Part shown: one piece after another, positions 9,086 through 17,971 of the stretch
How positions within the stretch are numbered: the stretch's first letter is position 1
Layout: each line of letters begins with the position of its first letter
NCBI RefSeq assembly: GCF_003011895.2
Contig: NZ_PXWF02000121.1
Coordinates: 62,001-126,000, forward strand
DNA: 64,000 nt
Origin: Massilia glaciei
GTDB taxonomy: Bacteria > Pseudomonadota > Gammaproteobacteria > Burkholderiales > Burkholderiaceae_D
Reading direction: 5' to 3'
Program-made: the position numbers and the translations under genes
The notes under the pieces: generated by a model
Seen by the model: only the letters and a program-made list of their open reading frames with translations
Told to the model about the DNA's origin: nothing
Databases searched by the model: none

Positions 9086-10327
9086 ATGAATAGGACGAAA
9101 AGCGGGCCAACCATCTGTCTCGCGGTGGCGTTGGCGGCATCGCCCCTCCCGGACTTCGCGCAGGTGGTCGATTGCACCACCTCGTTCGGTTTCCGCGCCG
9201 ACGTCAACGGCGTCGCCGGCCTGACCCTGTGCGACGCCAAGGTCGACACCTTCCTCGACACGGCGAAAAATTTCGCGTTGAGCAACAGCGGCTACAACAA
9301 CACCGCCGCGATCCTGGCGCAGGGGCGTTTCAATGATGTCAACATCAGTCTCAGTTTTGCCGCCAATTCGCCCACGCTGAGCTACAACTTCGCCGAACTG
9401 GGCGTCAGCGGCGCGTTCACCGGCGCCACCCGGGCCCAGTCGCAGGAATTGTTCCTCGCGTTCCTCAAGCAGTCCGACCTCGTCGGCCGGATGCTCAAAT
9501 ACCAGTCCGAGCATTCGACCGCGAGCACCGTCACCGGCATGGGCGGCGCCATCCCGACGCTGGGGCAGGCCGATTTCGCGGTCGGCTTCGAAGGCGCCAG
9601 CCAGATCGGCGCCGCGGCGCAGGCGGGCGGCGCCGAAGGCGGCACGCCCAGCCTCGTCGGCCTCGGCTTGAGCTACGGCTCGTTCAGCATGCGCGACGGC
9701 TCGGACGTGCGCAGCACCTCGCTGCCGCTGTCGTACACGGTGCGCAACGGGATCGACCCGCGCCGCCAGTTCGTGGTCAGCGTGCCGCTCTCGCGCGTGA
9801 CGGTCGGCGCCGCCGTGGTCAACCACGGCGGCCTGGGCCTGGCCTACCGGCTGCCGATGTCGGACCGCTGGACCCTGACCCCGGGGGCGCGCTACGCGGT
9901 GTCGGCCTCGCGCGACCGGGCCACCGCCACCAAGATCTATTCGGCTTCGCTGGTGAGCACCTACCTGGTGCCGGCGGGCGCGCTCAATTTCGCGATCGGC
10001 AACATGGTCGGCGTCTACCGCACCGGCGCCTTCCGCAACGGCGGCTACACCTTCGACCCCGACATCACCCTGACCATGCTGCGCAACGGCGTGCTGATGT
10101 CGCTGCCGGCGCGCGCCTTCGGCCCCAAACTGGTGGCCGAGGTCTCGCTGATCGACACCCGCTATGTGGGCTCCAAACCGTTCGCGAGCAACACCCAGGA
10201 ACTGGGCATCAGCCTCGGCACCAACAAGCGCGCCTCGAACGCGCGCAGCTACACGCGCGCCGGGGCCGCCATTTTGCGCGGCAAGAACGCCAAGGGCTTC
10301 ACCGTCAATTTCGGCTACTGGTTCTAG
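9086..10327 (+). CDS. Predicted outer-membrane beta-barrel protein, first gene of CHAT operon
   Basis: 413 residues. I do not recognise a named family. The N-terminus (MNRTKSGPTICLAVALAA then FAQ-V) is a plausible signal peptide. About residues 25-160 form a soluble domain with two early cysteines (VVDC, LTLC). From about residue 185 the sequence turns into alternating polar/hydrophobic strands and ends in ...NFGYWF, a terminal Phe as in BAM-inserted outer membrane proteins. ATG 9086 is preferred because AGGGGAA precedes it by 8 bp. The stop lies 6 bp before the CHAT-peptidase gene, so co-expression is very likely. It may be the outer-membrane anchor or pore of that system. Confidence 0.65.
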   Translation: MNRTKSGPTICLAVALAASPLPDFAQVVDCTTSFGFRADVNGVAGLTLCDAKVDTFLDTAKNFALSNSGYNNTAAILAQGRFNDVNISLSFAANSPTLSYNFAELGVSGAFTGATRAQSQELFLAFLKQSDLVGRMLKYQSEHSTASTVTGMGGAIPTLGQADFAVGFEGASQIGAAAQAGGAEGGTPSLVGLGLSYGSFSMRDGSDVRSTSLPLSYTVRNGIDPRRQFVVSVPLSRVTVGAAVVNHGGLGLAYRLPMSDRWTLTPGARYAVSASRDRATATKIYSASLVSTYLVPAGALNFAIGNMVGVYRTGAFRNGGYTFDPDITLTMLRNGVLMSLPARAFGPKLVAEVSLIDTRYVGSKPFASNTQELGISLGTNKRASNARSYTRAGAAILRGKNAKGFTVNFGYWF

Positions 10328-10333
10328 CCGGCC

Positions 10334-12676
10334 ATGAAGCGCGCCGCCCGCCCGACCGGCCTGGCCCGCGCCCTGCTCGCGGGCGCGTTGCTCGCGCTGG
10401 CGCCGTGCGGCGCCGCGCTGGCCGACCGCGGCACCGAGCAGGTCGCGCTGGCCGCGACCGGGCGCTTCGACGAGCTCGAAAGGCAGCTCGAGGCGCAGGC
10501 CGCGCGCGGCCGGCTCGACACCCCCGACCTGCACGCGCTGTGCTACGCCCACTCCAAGACCAAGCGCTACGCCAAGCTCATGGCCTGCCTCGACCGGCTC
10601 GCGCTGAACCTGCAAACGGGCGGCCGGCACACGCGCTTGTTCGCGCTCGAGGACGCCACGCCGGCGATGCAGATCATGCGCGCCGAGGCGCTGGTCGAAC
10701 TGGGCCAGTACGCGGACGCGGTCGCGGTGGCCACCCGCGCCGGCGACTGGCTCAGACAGGACGACAGCGACGACCTCGACATGGTCTGCAACGCGCTGGC
10801 GGTGCTGTCGATGGCGCACACGCTCGGCGGCGCGCGCGACAAGGGGCTGGCGGCGGCGCGCGCGCTCGAGCAGGTCCCGGTCGGCATGCTCAGCGCCTAC
10901 GCGAGCGACAAGGCGATGGCGCTGGCGCGCGCGCGCATGGCGCTGGGCGACTACGCGGGCGTGATCGCCGCGCTCGAGGGCGACCGCGTCTTCGCGGTCA
11001 ATATGTTCCTCGACAAATTCGCCAGCGGCAGCTTCATCACGGGGGTCAACAACTGGGCCTGGGTCGAGCTGCCGCGCGCCTTCATGATGGCCAAGGCGCT
11101 GCTCGAGACAGGCCGCACCGAACAGGCCAGGCGCGGCTTCGAGCGCCTGCTGGCGGCGCCCCATGCAAGGCAGAACGGCGGGGTCTACTGGCTGCTGCTG
11201 GCCGAGCGGGGGCGCCTGGCGCTGCGCGACAAGGACTACGCGGGCGCGCTGGCCGCCTTCACGCAGGCGATCGAGGTGGTCGAGGCGCAGCGCGCCAGCA
11301 TCAACACCGAGGCCACCAAGATCGGCTTCGTGGGCGACAAGCAGGCCCTGTACGCGCAGGCGATCGCCAGCGCCATGCTGCTCGGCGAAAGCGCGCGGGT
11401 GTACGATTTCATGGAGCGCGCCAAGTCGCGCGCGCTGGTCGACCTGCTCGCCGCGCGCAGCGGCGAGGCCCTGCCGCGGGCGCGCACCGAGGCCGCGCGC
11501 GAGGCGCTCGAGAGCTACCGCCGGGCCGCCGACGAGGCGGCCGCGCAGTTGCCGCTGTCGCCCCGGGGGACGGAGGCGGTGGCCGGCAACCGCGGCGGCG
11601 CGGACGTCGCCGCGCGCGCCCAGGAGTTGCGCAGGCAGGACCCGGCGCTGGCCTCGCTCGTGAGCGGCGACTCGCTGCAGCTCGACGAGGTGCGCGCCTA
11701 CATGGCGCCGGACGAGGTGCTGCTCGAGTACCACATGTACGGCGAGCAACTGGTGGTCATGGCCGTGACCGGCGACGAGGTGGCGGCGGCCACGATCGGC
11801 AGCGCGGGGCTCGACAACGAGATCCGGCGCTTCCGCCGGCAGATCAACGAGCAGGACGAGGCCGCGCTGGCGTCGGCCGCGGCGCTCTACACGCGCCTGC
11901 TCGGTCCGGTCAAGTCGCTGCTTGCCGGCCGCAACCTGGTGCTGGTCCCGCACGGCATCTTGCACTATCTGCCGTTCGGGGCCCTGCACGACGGCGCCGG
12001 CTACCTCGTGGCCAGCCGCAGCCTGCGCTACCTGCCCAGCGCCAGCGTGCACAAGTATCTGCGCCCGCAGCGGCAGCAGGCGCCCGACCGGATGCTCATC
12101 CTCGGCAACCCCGACCTCGGACGCGCCGAGCTCGACCTGCCGAGCGCGGGCCAGGAGGCGGCCATGCTCGGAGCGCTCGTGCCCGCCAGCAAAATCCTCA
12201 CGCGCGCCGCCGCCTCCGAGACCGCGTTCAAGCAGTCGGCGCCCGGCTACCGCTATCTGCACGTGGCAGCGCACGGCCAGTTCAAGGGCGACAGCCCGCT
12301 CAACTCGCGCCTCGTGCTCGCGCCCGACGGCGCCAACGACGGCTCGCTCACGGTCGGCGAAATCTACGCGCTGCGCCTCGACGCCGACCTGGTCACCCTG
12401 TCGGCCTGCGAGACGGGCCTGACCAAGGCCATGAACGGCGACGACCTGATCGGCATGACGCGCGGCTTCCTGTACGCCGGCAGCAGCAACATCGTGGCCA
12501 GCCTGTGGCCGGTGGATGACGTCGCCACGGCCGAGCTGATGAAACAGTTCTACCACAACCTCAAGGCCGGACAGAGCAAGAAGGAGGCGCTGCGCGGGGC
12601 CCAGCGCTCGCTGTGGCCGCGCTATGCGCACCCCCTGTTCTGGGGCGCGTTCTACCTCACCGGCGACGGCAGCTAG
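10334..12676 (+). CDS. Exported TPR-CHAT caspase-like peptidase
   Basis: 780 residues. Signal peptide: basic start MKRAARPTG, then a hydrophobic stretch and cleavage near ALA-D (about residue 32). Residues about 35-360 are helical TPR-type repeats, and 450-780 form a CHAT domain (caspase HetF-associated with TPRs, clan CD). The catalytic dyad is visible: His647 in HVAAHGQF and Cys692 in LSACETG, followed by the SLWPVDD region. CHAT proteases cleave partner proteins after activation through their repeats. Unusually for well-studied CHAT enzymes, this one is predicted to be periplasmic. It sits 6 bp after the barrel gene and 34 bp before the FecR-like gene. The natural substrate is unknown; the two exported operon neighbours are candidates. 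Confidence 0.85.
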   Translation: MKRAARPTGLARALLAGALLALAPCGAALADRGTEQVALAATGRFDELERQLEAQAARGRLDTPDLHALCYAHSKTKRYAKLMACLDRLALNLQTGGRHTRLFALEDATPAMQIMRAEALVELGQYADAVAVATRAGDWLRQDDSDDLDMVCNALAVLSMAHTLGGARDKGLAAARALEQVPVGMLSAYASDKAMALARARMALGDYAGVIAALEGDRVFAVNMFLDKFASGSFITGVNNWAWVELPRAFMMAKALLETGRTEQARRGFERLLAAPHARQNGGVYWLLLAERGRLALRDKDYAGALAAFTQAIEVVEAQRASINTEATKIGFVGDKQALYAQAIASAMLLGESARVYDFMERAKSRALVDLLAARSGEALPRARTEAAREALESYRRAADEAAAQLPLSPRGTEAVAGNRGGADVAARAQELRRQDPALASLVSGDSLQLDEVRAYMAPDEVLLEYHMYGEQLVVMAVTGDEVAAATIGSAGLDNEIRRFRRQINEQDEAALASAAALYTRLLGPVKSLLAGRNLVLVPHGILHYLPFGALHDGAGYLVASRSLRYLPSASVHKYLRPQRQQAPDRMLILGNPDLGRAELDLPSAGQEAAMLGALVPASKILTRAAASETAFKQSAPGYRYLHVAAHGQFKGDSPLNSRLVLAPDGANDGSLTVGEIYALRLDADLVTLSACETGLTKAMNGDDLIGMTRGFLYAGSSNIVASLWPVDDVATAELMKQFYHNLKAGQSKKEALRGAQRSLWPRYAHPLFWGAFYLTGDGS

Positions 12677-12710
12677 CCCCGCTCGACCGGCACACCAACA
12701 AGGAAACACC

Positions 12711-13574
12711 ATGAAAATATTCGCCATCCTCGCGCTTACATGCACCCTTGCGGTTTCCGGCACCCTGTCGGCCGCGGGCGCGCGCGCGGCGCCACCGGCC
12801 GAGGCGGTCGGCATGGTGCTCGATGTGCGCGGCGGCGGCGAGGTGTCCGGCGGCGGCGCGCCGGCCAGGCTGCGCCTGCTCGGCTATGTCAAACCGGGCG
12901 ACCGGATCACGCTCGCCGCCGACGCCAAGGCCTCGGTCTCGCACTACGGCGCCAAGCTGATCTACCAGCTGACCGGGCCGCTGGTGGCCGACGTCGATCT
13001 CGCCAAAATCAAGGTGCGCAAGGGCGGCCGGGAGCCCGTCATCCGCTCGGTCGCCGAGAAACTGGTGGCGGCCGCGCTCGATCCGCAGATGAGCGCGGCG
13101 GCGGTCAGGATGCGCCGCTTCGACGACATCGAGATGCTGGCCCCGGCCAAGCGCGGCGTGCTGCTGACGACGCGCCCCGAGTTCCGCTGGGAGGCCGACG
13201 GCGACAACAACTACCAGGTCTCGGTCGACGAATTGCCCGAACGCGAACTGGCGCGCGGCACCACCACCGACAAGCGCTGGCAGTTGCCGGCCGGGGTCGC
13301 GCTCGAGCACGGCAAGAGCTACCGCTGGACCGTGGCCTACACCGCCGCCGGCGGCGCCCCGGCCAGCGCCAGCGCCGTGTTCGGCGTCGCCAGCGCGGCC
13401 GACAGCGCCGGCATGCTCGCGCTCCGGCCGGAACCGGGCGCGGGCATCGAGGAGTGGGTGATGTACGCGACCATCCTCGACGAGCGGCGCATGCACGACG
13501 ACGCCGGCGCCGCCTGGACGATCATCGGGGCCCAGCGCCCCGACCTGGCCGCCGCGCGCGCGACCCCGCACTGA
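12711..13574 (+). CDS. Exported FecR-like protein of the CHAT operon
   Basis: 287 residues. Clear signal peptide (MKIFAILALTCTLAVSGTLS, cleavage near ARA-A). Residues about 33-100 (GMVLDVRGGGEV..., LGYVKPGDRITLAADAKASV) resemble the beta-rich FecR domain, which in many secreted proteins is a ligand- or partner-binding module. Residues about 155-235 look like a second beta-sandwich (PEFRWEADGDNNYQVSV, YRWTVAYTA). The C-terminus is helical. AAGGAAA lies just before the ATG at 12711. It is the third gene in the operon, 19 bp before the CHASE2-cyclase. It could be a periplasmic ligand that couples CHAT activity to CHASE2, but this is inference. Confidence 0.6.
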   Translation: MKIFAILALTCTLAVSGTLSAAGARAAPPAEAVGMVLDVRGGGEVSGGGAPARLRLLGYVKPGDRITLAADAKASVSHYGAKLIYQLTGPLVADVDLAKIKVRKGGREPVIRSVAEKLVAAALDPQMSAAAVRMRRFDDIEMLAPAKRGVLLTTRPEFRWEADGDNNYQVSVDELPERELARGTTTDKRWQLPAGVALEHGKSYRWTVAYTAAGGAPASASAVFGVASAADSAGMLALRPEPGAGIEEWVMYATILDERRMHDDAGAAWTIIGAQRPDLAAARATPH

Positions 13575-13593
13575 CGCGCGCAAGGACCGGCAG

Positions 13594-15417
13594 TTGCACC
13601 CGCAGCCACCCTCCGCGCGGCGGGCCGGCCTGATCGGCTGGCTGGCCGTCGCGCTGGCGAGCGTCGCCGCGCTGGCGCTGGCCGCGCCGGCGCTCGACGC
13701 CCGCATCCTCGACCTGCAGTTCGCGGCCAACCGGCACTGGCATCCGCAGCCGGCCGCGCGCGACGTGGTGGTGGTCGGGATCAACGAGGCCTTCCTCGAC
13801 AGCGTCGACGAACCGCTGGCGCTGAGCCACAAGTACCTGGCCGAATTCATGCGCGCCGTGGGCGAAGCCGGGCCGGCGGTGATCGGCATGGACATCGAGC
13901 TGCCCGCCAAACGCTTCGACACGCTGGCCTCGACCACCGACCCCGGGTTCGACTTCCACCGCACGCTGGTGGGCGGCCTGATCGAATCGATGCGCAACAC
14001 CAAGCTGGTGCTGGCCAAGACCTGGGACTACGACCGCAACCACTACCGCGACATCCAGATCGACTACGCCGCGGTGCTGGGCGCGCAGGAGGGCGAGGTG
14101 CGGGCGATCGCCTCGGCCATGGTGCTCAAGGACGCCGACGGGCGCGTGCGCCGCTACCCGGGCGCGTCGGTCCAGCCCGACCGCAGACCCTTCACCCTGG
14201 TCAGCGAAATGGCCGCGGCCGCGGGTGTGCGGCGCGCTTGGCGCGGTTTGATCAACTACCAGATCGGCGGCCAATTCCCTTACATCGCCCTGCAGGACGT
14301 GCTGCGGCTGGCCAGGGACGGCGAAACGGCGCGACTGCGCGCCCTGTTCGCCGGCAGGGTCGTCCTGATCGGCACCGTGCAGGACGAGGCCGATCTGTAC
14401 GACCTGCCGGTGCCCCTGGCGCGGTGGCGTCCCGACGCCACGCGCGTGCCGGGCGTGTTGCTGCACGCGCAGATCGTGCGCACCATGCTCAACGGGGGGT
14501 TCATCACGCCGATCGCGCCCGCCTGGGTGTGGGGCCTGTCGCTGCTGTTCACCTTGTCCTGGTTCCACCGCTCGGTCGCGTACAAGGGCATCTTGTTGGC
14601 CTGCCTGGCGCTGGGGCTTGTGCTGTTGAGCACCGAACTGCTGCGGCGCCGGCTCTGGCTGCCGCCGGCCGGCATCTTGCTGTGCGCGTCGATCGGCTGG
14701 CTCGCGCGCGGCGGCTGGCAGGCCTGGCAGGGCGTGCGCGAGAACCGCCGCCTGAGCCGCAGTTTTTCCGGCTTCGTCAGCCCGAGCGTGATGAAGGAGA
14801 TCCTGGCCGGGCGCCTCGACGGCGGCCTGCAAGGAAGCAAGCGCCATATCTGCGTGCTGTTTTCCGACATCCGCGACTTCACCGGCATGAGCGAGCCGAT
14901 GCCGGCCGAGGACGTCGTCGCTTTGCTCAACCGCTATTTCGGGCGGATGGCGGCGGTGGTGCACAGGCACGGCGGCACGGTCGACAAGTTCATCGGCGAC
15001 GGCATGATGGCCTTCTTCAACGCGCCCAACGCGCTGGCCGACCCCGAGCGGGCGGCGCTGCGGACGGCGCGCGACATGCTCGACGCGCTCGCCGGACTGA
15101 ACGCCGAGCTCGCCGCCGAGGGCAGGCCGGCGCTCGCGGTCGGCATCGGCCTGCACAGCGGGTTGGCCGTGATCGGCAATGTCGGCTCGCCCGACCGGCA
15201 CGAGTTCACCGCCATCGGCGACACCGTCAACATCGCCGCGCGGGTCGAGGCGATGTGCAAGCCGCTCGGCTATCCGGTCGTCTGTTCCGAGGCGGTGGCC
15301 GCCGCGCTGGGGTTTCCGCCCGATCTGGTCGGGCTGGGCGAGCACCAGCTCAAAGGGCGGCGCGCCGGGGTCGGGCTGTATGGCCTCGACCAGGCGCTGG
15401 CGGCCGCCCGTTTGTAG
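13594..15417 (+). CDS. CHASE2-domain class III adenylate cyclase
   Basis: 607 residues. TM1 at about 10-30, a periplasmic CHASE2 sensor domain at about 35-305, then three closely spaced TM helices (about 308-395) and a cytoplasmic cyclase domain (about 415-600). Metal-binding Asp425 (VLFSDIRDF) and Asp469 (FIGDGMM) are present. Lys465 and the Thr of [11 protein letters not shown] fit ATP specificity of class IIIb cyclases, and the Asn/Arg of DTVNIAAR are the transition-state residues. The enzyme therefore looks catalytically complete and should make cAMP. The start is TTG at 13594, with AAGGA 8 bp upstream; no better ATG exists. It is the last gene of the CHAT operon, linking an envelope signal to cAMP. 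Confidence 0.87.
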   Translation: MHPQPPSARRAGLIGWLAVALASVAALALAAPALDARILDLQFAANRHWHPQPAARDVVVVGINEAFLDSVDEPLALSHKYLAEFMRAVGEAGPAVIGMDIELPAKRFDTLASTTDPGFDFHRTLVGGLIESMRNTKLVLAKTWDYDRNHYRDIQIDYAAVLGAQEGEVRAIASAMVLKDADGRVRRYPGASVQPDRRPFTLVSEMAAAAGVRRAWRGLINYQIGGQFPYIALQDVLRLARDGETARLRALFAGRVVLIGTVQDEADLYDLPVPLARWRPDATRVPGVLLHAQIVRTMLNGGFITPIAPAWVWGLSLLFTLSWFHRSVAYKGILLACLALGLVLLSTELLRRRLWLPPAGILLCASIGWLARGGWQAWQGVRENRRLSRSFSGFVSPSVMKEILAGRLDGGLQGSKRHICVLFSDIRDFTGMSEPMPAEDVVALLNRYFGRMAAVVHRHGGTVDKFIGDGMMAFFNAPNALADPERAALRTARDMLDALAGLNAELAAEGRPALAVGIGLHSGLAVIGNVGSPDRHEFTAIGDTVNIAARVEAMCKPLGYPVVCSEAVAAALGFPPDLVGLGEHQLKGRRAGVGLYGLDQALAAARL

Positions 15418-15458
15418 GGGTTTATAATAGGGGCTGTACGTTCAATTTGATCGCCTTC

Positions 15459-16370
15459 ATGCACGCCACCACCGCCCCCATCGACTCGGCCGAGGCCAGC
15501 GCCGCGGCCGCCGCCGCCGCCGCGCACGTCAATATCGCCGCCTATAAATTCGTCACGCTCGACGACATCGAGCAGATGCGCCCGCTGTACCAGGAGCAGT
15601 GCAAGCGACTCGGCCTCAAGGGCACGATCTTGCTCACGCCCGAGGGCATCAACCTGTTCCTGTCGGGGCCGCGCGGCTGCATCGACCAGTTTTTGGCATG
15701 GCTGCGCGGCGACGCGCGGCTGGCCGACATCGAGGTGAAAGAGAGCTATTCCGAGGAGCAATCGCACAAGCGCATGCTCGTGAAGATCAAAAAAGAGATC
15801 ATCACGATGCGCATGCCGCTGATCCAGCCCGAAAAGGGCCGCGCCCCGGCGGTCGTGCCGACCACGCTCAAGCGCTGGCTCGACCAGGGCCACGACGACG
15901 ACGGCAAGCCGGTCGTGATGATGGAGACGCGCAATGCGTTCGAGGTCGACGTTGGCACCTTCGACAACACGATCGATTATCGGATTGAAAAATTCAGCGA
16001 GTTTCCCGACGTCATCGCCCAGCACCGCGAAGAACTAGACGGCAAGACCATCGTCACCTTCTGCACCGGCGGCATCCGCTGCGAGAAGGCCGCGATCCAC
16101 ATGAAGAACATCGGCTACGAGAGCGTGTACCAGCTCGACGGCGGGATCCTCAAGTATTTCGAGGACGTGGGCGGCGCGCATTACACGGGCGACTGCTTCG
16201 TGTTCGACTACCGGACCGCGCTCAACCCGCAGCTCGAGCCGACCATGACGGTGCAGTGTTTCGTGTGCCGCTCGGTGGTGACGCCGCGCGAGCAATTGTC
16301 GCCGCTGTATGTGTACGAGGTGTCGTGCCCGCATTGCGCCAAGCCGGAGGCGGCGGAGCAGCAACAGTAA
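15459..16370 (+). CDS. trhO: tRNA uridine(34) hydroxylase, rhodanese family
   Basis: 303 residues. An N-terminal acylphosphatase-like domain (about 30-125, with [13 protein letters not shown]) is followed by a rhodanese domain with the active-site loop [12 protein letters not shown] (Cys202, Cys208), then a C-terminal Cys-rich tail (CFVCRS, CPHC). This is the TrhO/YceA arrangement. Such enzymes make 5-hydroxyuridine at the tRNA wobble position with O2. ATG 15459 is the first start with proper homology. TATAAT at 15423-15428 in the 41-bp gap suggests its own promoter. The N-terminus has an Ala run (about residues 14-21). No link to the preceding CHAT operon is needed. Confidence 0.9.
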   Translation: MHATTAPIDSAEASAAAAAAAAHVNIAAYKFVTLDDIEQMRPLYQEQCKRLGLKGTILLTPEGINLFLSGPRGCIDQFLAWLRGDARLADIEVKESYSEEQSHKRMLVKIKKEIITMRMPLIQPEKGRAPAVVPTTLKRWLDQGHDDDGKPVVMMETRNAFEVDVGTFDNTIDYRIEKFSEFPDVIAQHREELDGKTIVTFCTGGIRCEKAAIHMKNIGYESVYQLDGGILKYFEDVGGAHYTGDCFVFDYRTALNPQLEPTMTVQCFVCRSVVTPREQLSPLYVYEVSCPHCAKPEAAEQQQ

Positions 16371-16383
16371 GTTAGTTAGTACT

Positions 16384-16411
16384 CCCCGGGCACCCCAAGG
16401 TGCGCCCGGGG
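16384..16411 (+). terminator. GC-rich hairpin after trhO
   Basis: CCCCGGGC-ACC pairs with GGT-GC-GCCCGGGG (2-nt bulge) 13 bp after the trhO stop. No T-run follows, so it is either an atypical terminator or an mRNA 3' end stabiliser. It is probably part of the dispersed repeat family (GGGGATGACG follows). Confidence 0.4.
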
Positions 16412-16440
16412 ATGACGTGGAAACCGATCATCGCCGCGTG

Positions 16441-16506
16441 CACCACCACTTTTACCACCGCCGCCACCTTCACCAACGTCACCAACGTCACCAACGCCTT
16501 CACCAC
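16441..16506 (+). repeat. Degenerate ACC-rich trinucleotide tract
   Basis: Irregular CACCACCAC/CACCAACGT units, including three CACCAACGT-type copies. It is complementary in sense to the GGT array 300 bp downstream, so the pair could form a long-range hairpin in single-stranded DNA or RNA. Confidence 0.55.
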
Positions 16507-16511
16507 CGGCA

Positions 16512-16585
16512 GTCATTCCCGCCATTGGCAGAAACGACTCCCCGCGAAAGCGGGGCCCCATACTGAGCGAGCGAAGCGCTGGCGC
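16512..16585 (+). repeat. 74-bp direct repeat, copy 1
   Basis: Runs from GTCATTCCCGCC to GCGCTGGCGC and is nearly identical to 16596-16669. The internal CCCCGCGAAAGCGGGG is a hairpin. This is a typical proteobacterial short interspersed intergenic repeat. Confidence 0.85.
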
Positions 16586-16595
16586 CCCCCCCACC

Positions 16596-16669
16596 GTCAT
16601 TCCTGCCACTGGCAGAAACGACTTCCCGCGAAAGCGGGGACCCATACTGAGCGAGCAAAGCGCTGGCGC
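16596..16669 (+). repeat. 74-bp direct repeat, copy 2
   Basis: Second copy, differing from copy 1 at only a few positions (for example ACTTCCCGCG for ACTCCCCGCG). 10 bp separate the two. The AAGCGGGGACCCAT segment is also found inverted at 16760-16780. Confidence 0.85.
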
Positions 16670-16739
16670 AGATCAGTTTTTGTCCGGAACGATAGAGGTT
16701 TGAAATTCATTTGACGCCACGAACCAAAAGGTTCACGTG

Positions 16740-16788
16740 CCGGGTGAACGCGAGCTCAGCATGGGTCCCCGCTTTCGCGGGGATGACG
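16740..16788 (-). repeat. Inverted partial copy of the dispersed repeat
   Basis: CTCAGCATGGGTCCCCGCTTTCGCGGGGATGAC is the reverse-complement form of the core of the 74-bp repeats and resembles the fragment at 5152-5199. Confidence 0.75.
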
Positions 16789-16800
16789 TAGGGAGGAGGA

Positions 16801-16881
16801 GGTGGTGGTGGTGGTGGTGGTGGTGGTGGTGGTGGTGGTGGTGGTGGTGGTGGTGGTGGTGGTGGTGGTGGTGGTGGCGGT
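16801..16881 (+). repeat. GGT trinucleotide microsatellite (25 perfect units)
   Basis: 25 uninterrupted GGT units (16801-16875), then GGC and GGT, preceded by GGAGGAGGA. Non-coding, about 190 bp upstream of the likely wzm promoter. G-rich tracts of this kind can form quadruplex or triplex DNA and change length by slippage. Confidence 0.97.
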
Positions 16882-17068
16882 GGAATGACGATAGCTCCTT
16901 TGTACGCCCATTCGTTTGTTGAACGCAAGATTTCCTGATCCTTGTCGCCCATCCCCAATCCCTAAACACCCACTTTCCCGCCCACGCCGATTCTGGCCAA
17001 TCGTGCGCGCTATTTCTGCGCCCGCGACGCACTTCCCTAGCCGCGCGCATATGTTAAATGTGACAAGC

Positions 17069-17096
17069 TTGAATATAAAATAAGTATGGGTATAAT
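17069..17096 (+). promoter_or_regulatory. Likely sigma70 promoter of the wzm-wzt operon
   Basis: TTGAAT (17069-17074), 16-bp spacer, TATAAT (17091-17096) in an AT-rich pocket. A 17-codon open leader (ATG 17121, MKTKIAHTIRLPPRGTA) ends in the ATGA that also starts wzm at 17171. Confidence 0.6.
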
Positions 17097-17170
17097 TTTT
17101 CGATCCCAAAGGTCCCGGCCATGAAGACAAAAATTGCCCACACAATCCGCCTGCCGCCCCGGGGAACCGC

Positions 17171-17971
17171 ATGAGCGCGCCCCTCCTGCTGCGCGCGGCC
17201 TGGTCCTACCGCGGCTTCGTGCTCGGCAGCGTCAAGCGCGAGTTCGAGTCGAAATACCGCAACGCCCTTCTCGGCGCGGCCTGGTCGGTCCTGAACCCGG
17301 TCGCGATGATCCTCGTCTACACGGTGATCTTCGCGCAGGTCATGCAGGCGCGGCTGCCGGGTAGGGATTCTTTCTTCGCCTACAGCATCTACTTGTGCGC
17401 CGGCATCCTCAGTTGGGGCCTGTTCGCCGAAATCACCGGCCGCGCCCAGACCATGTTCATCGAGAAAGCCAACCTGATCAAAAAAATCGCCTTTCCGCGC
17501 ATTTGCCTGCCGCTCATCGTGGTGCTCAACGCGCTGCTCAATTTTTGCATCATCTTCGGGCTGTTCATCGTGTTCCTGCTGGCGACGGGCAATTTTCCGG
17601 GCATGGTTTTTTGGGCCATCGTGCCGGTGCTGGCCCTGCTGGCCTTGTTCGCGATCGGCCTCGGCCTGATCGTCGGCGTGCTCAACGTGTTCTTCCGCGA
17701 CATCGGCCAGTTCTTCGGCATCGTGCTGCAGTTCTGGTTCTGGCTCACGCCGATCGTCTACACGCCAGACATCGTGCCCGTGGGGGTGCGCGAGCTGCTC
17801 GCCTACAACCCGCTGGCGGCCATCATCGGCGCCTGCCAGACGATCGTGGTGCACGGCGCGGCGCCGCACTGGCCGTCGCTGGCGCCCGCGTTCGCGCTCG
17901 GCCTTGGCATGTGCTGGTTCGGCCTGCGCCTGTTCCGCAAGCGCGCCGGCGACATGTTGGACGAACTCTGA
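17171..17971 (+). CDS. wzm: O-antigen/polysaccharide ABC transporter permease
   Basis: 266 residues with the ABC-2 (TagG/Wzm) fold: a cytoplasmic amphipathic start with the conserved KREFESKYRNALLGAAWSVL pattern, six predicted membrane helices, and the FWFWLTPIVY segment in the last helices typical of polysaccharide exporters. With Wzt it exports undecaprenyl-linked O-polysaccharide to the periplasm. It overlaps wzt by 1 bp (TGATG) and is the first gene of the run to 23561. Regulation: a sigma70-type promoter at 17069-17096. Confidence 0.93.
   Translation: MSAPLLLRAAWSYRGFVLGSVKREFESKYRNALLGAAWSVLNPVAMILVYTVIFAQVMQARLPGRDSFFAYSIYLCAGILSWGLFAEITGRAQTMFIEKANLIKKIAFPRICLPLIVVLNALLNFCIIFGLFIVFLLATGNFPGMVFWAIVPVLALLALFAIGLGLIVGVLNVFFRDIGQFFGIVLQFWFWLTPIVYTPDIVPVGVRELLAYNPLAAIIGACQTIVVHGAAPHWPSLAPAFALGLGMCWFGLRLFRKRAGDMLDEL

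Larger units (their letters stand above)
16371..17068. other. Repeat-rich intergenic region
   Basis: About 700 bp without a supported gene. It holds a strong hairpin (16384-16411), an ACC-rich tract (16441-16506), two 74-bp direct repeats, one inverted repeat fragment (16740-16788) and a GGT microsatellite (16801-16881). The open frames here (poly-Pro, poly-His, poly-Trp) are artefacts of the GGT array. The right end is the wzm promoter. Confidence 0.8.

Noticed and set aside
8887-9285. Leftward 132-codon frame with a hydrophobic stretch
   Set aside because: It covers the signal peptide and promoter of the OMP gene in antisense; the hydrophobic part comes from the opposite strand of AT-rich DNA.
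9035-12814. Very long leftward open frame (1259 codons) opposite the OMP and CHAT genes
   Set aside because: Rich in Arg/His/Gly/Ala without domains. It mirrors the high GC third position of the real rightward genes, which have signal peptides and catalytic motifs.
16707-17050. Poly-Pro, poly-His and poly-Trp open frames
   Set aside because: Direct translations of the GGT/ACC arrays; no ribosome site or conserved part.
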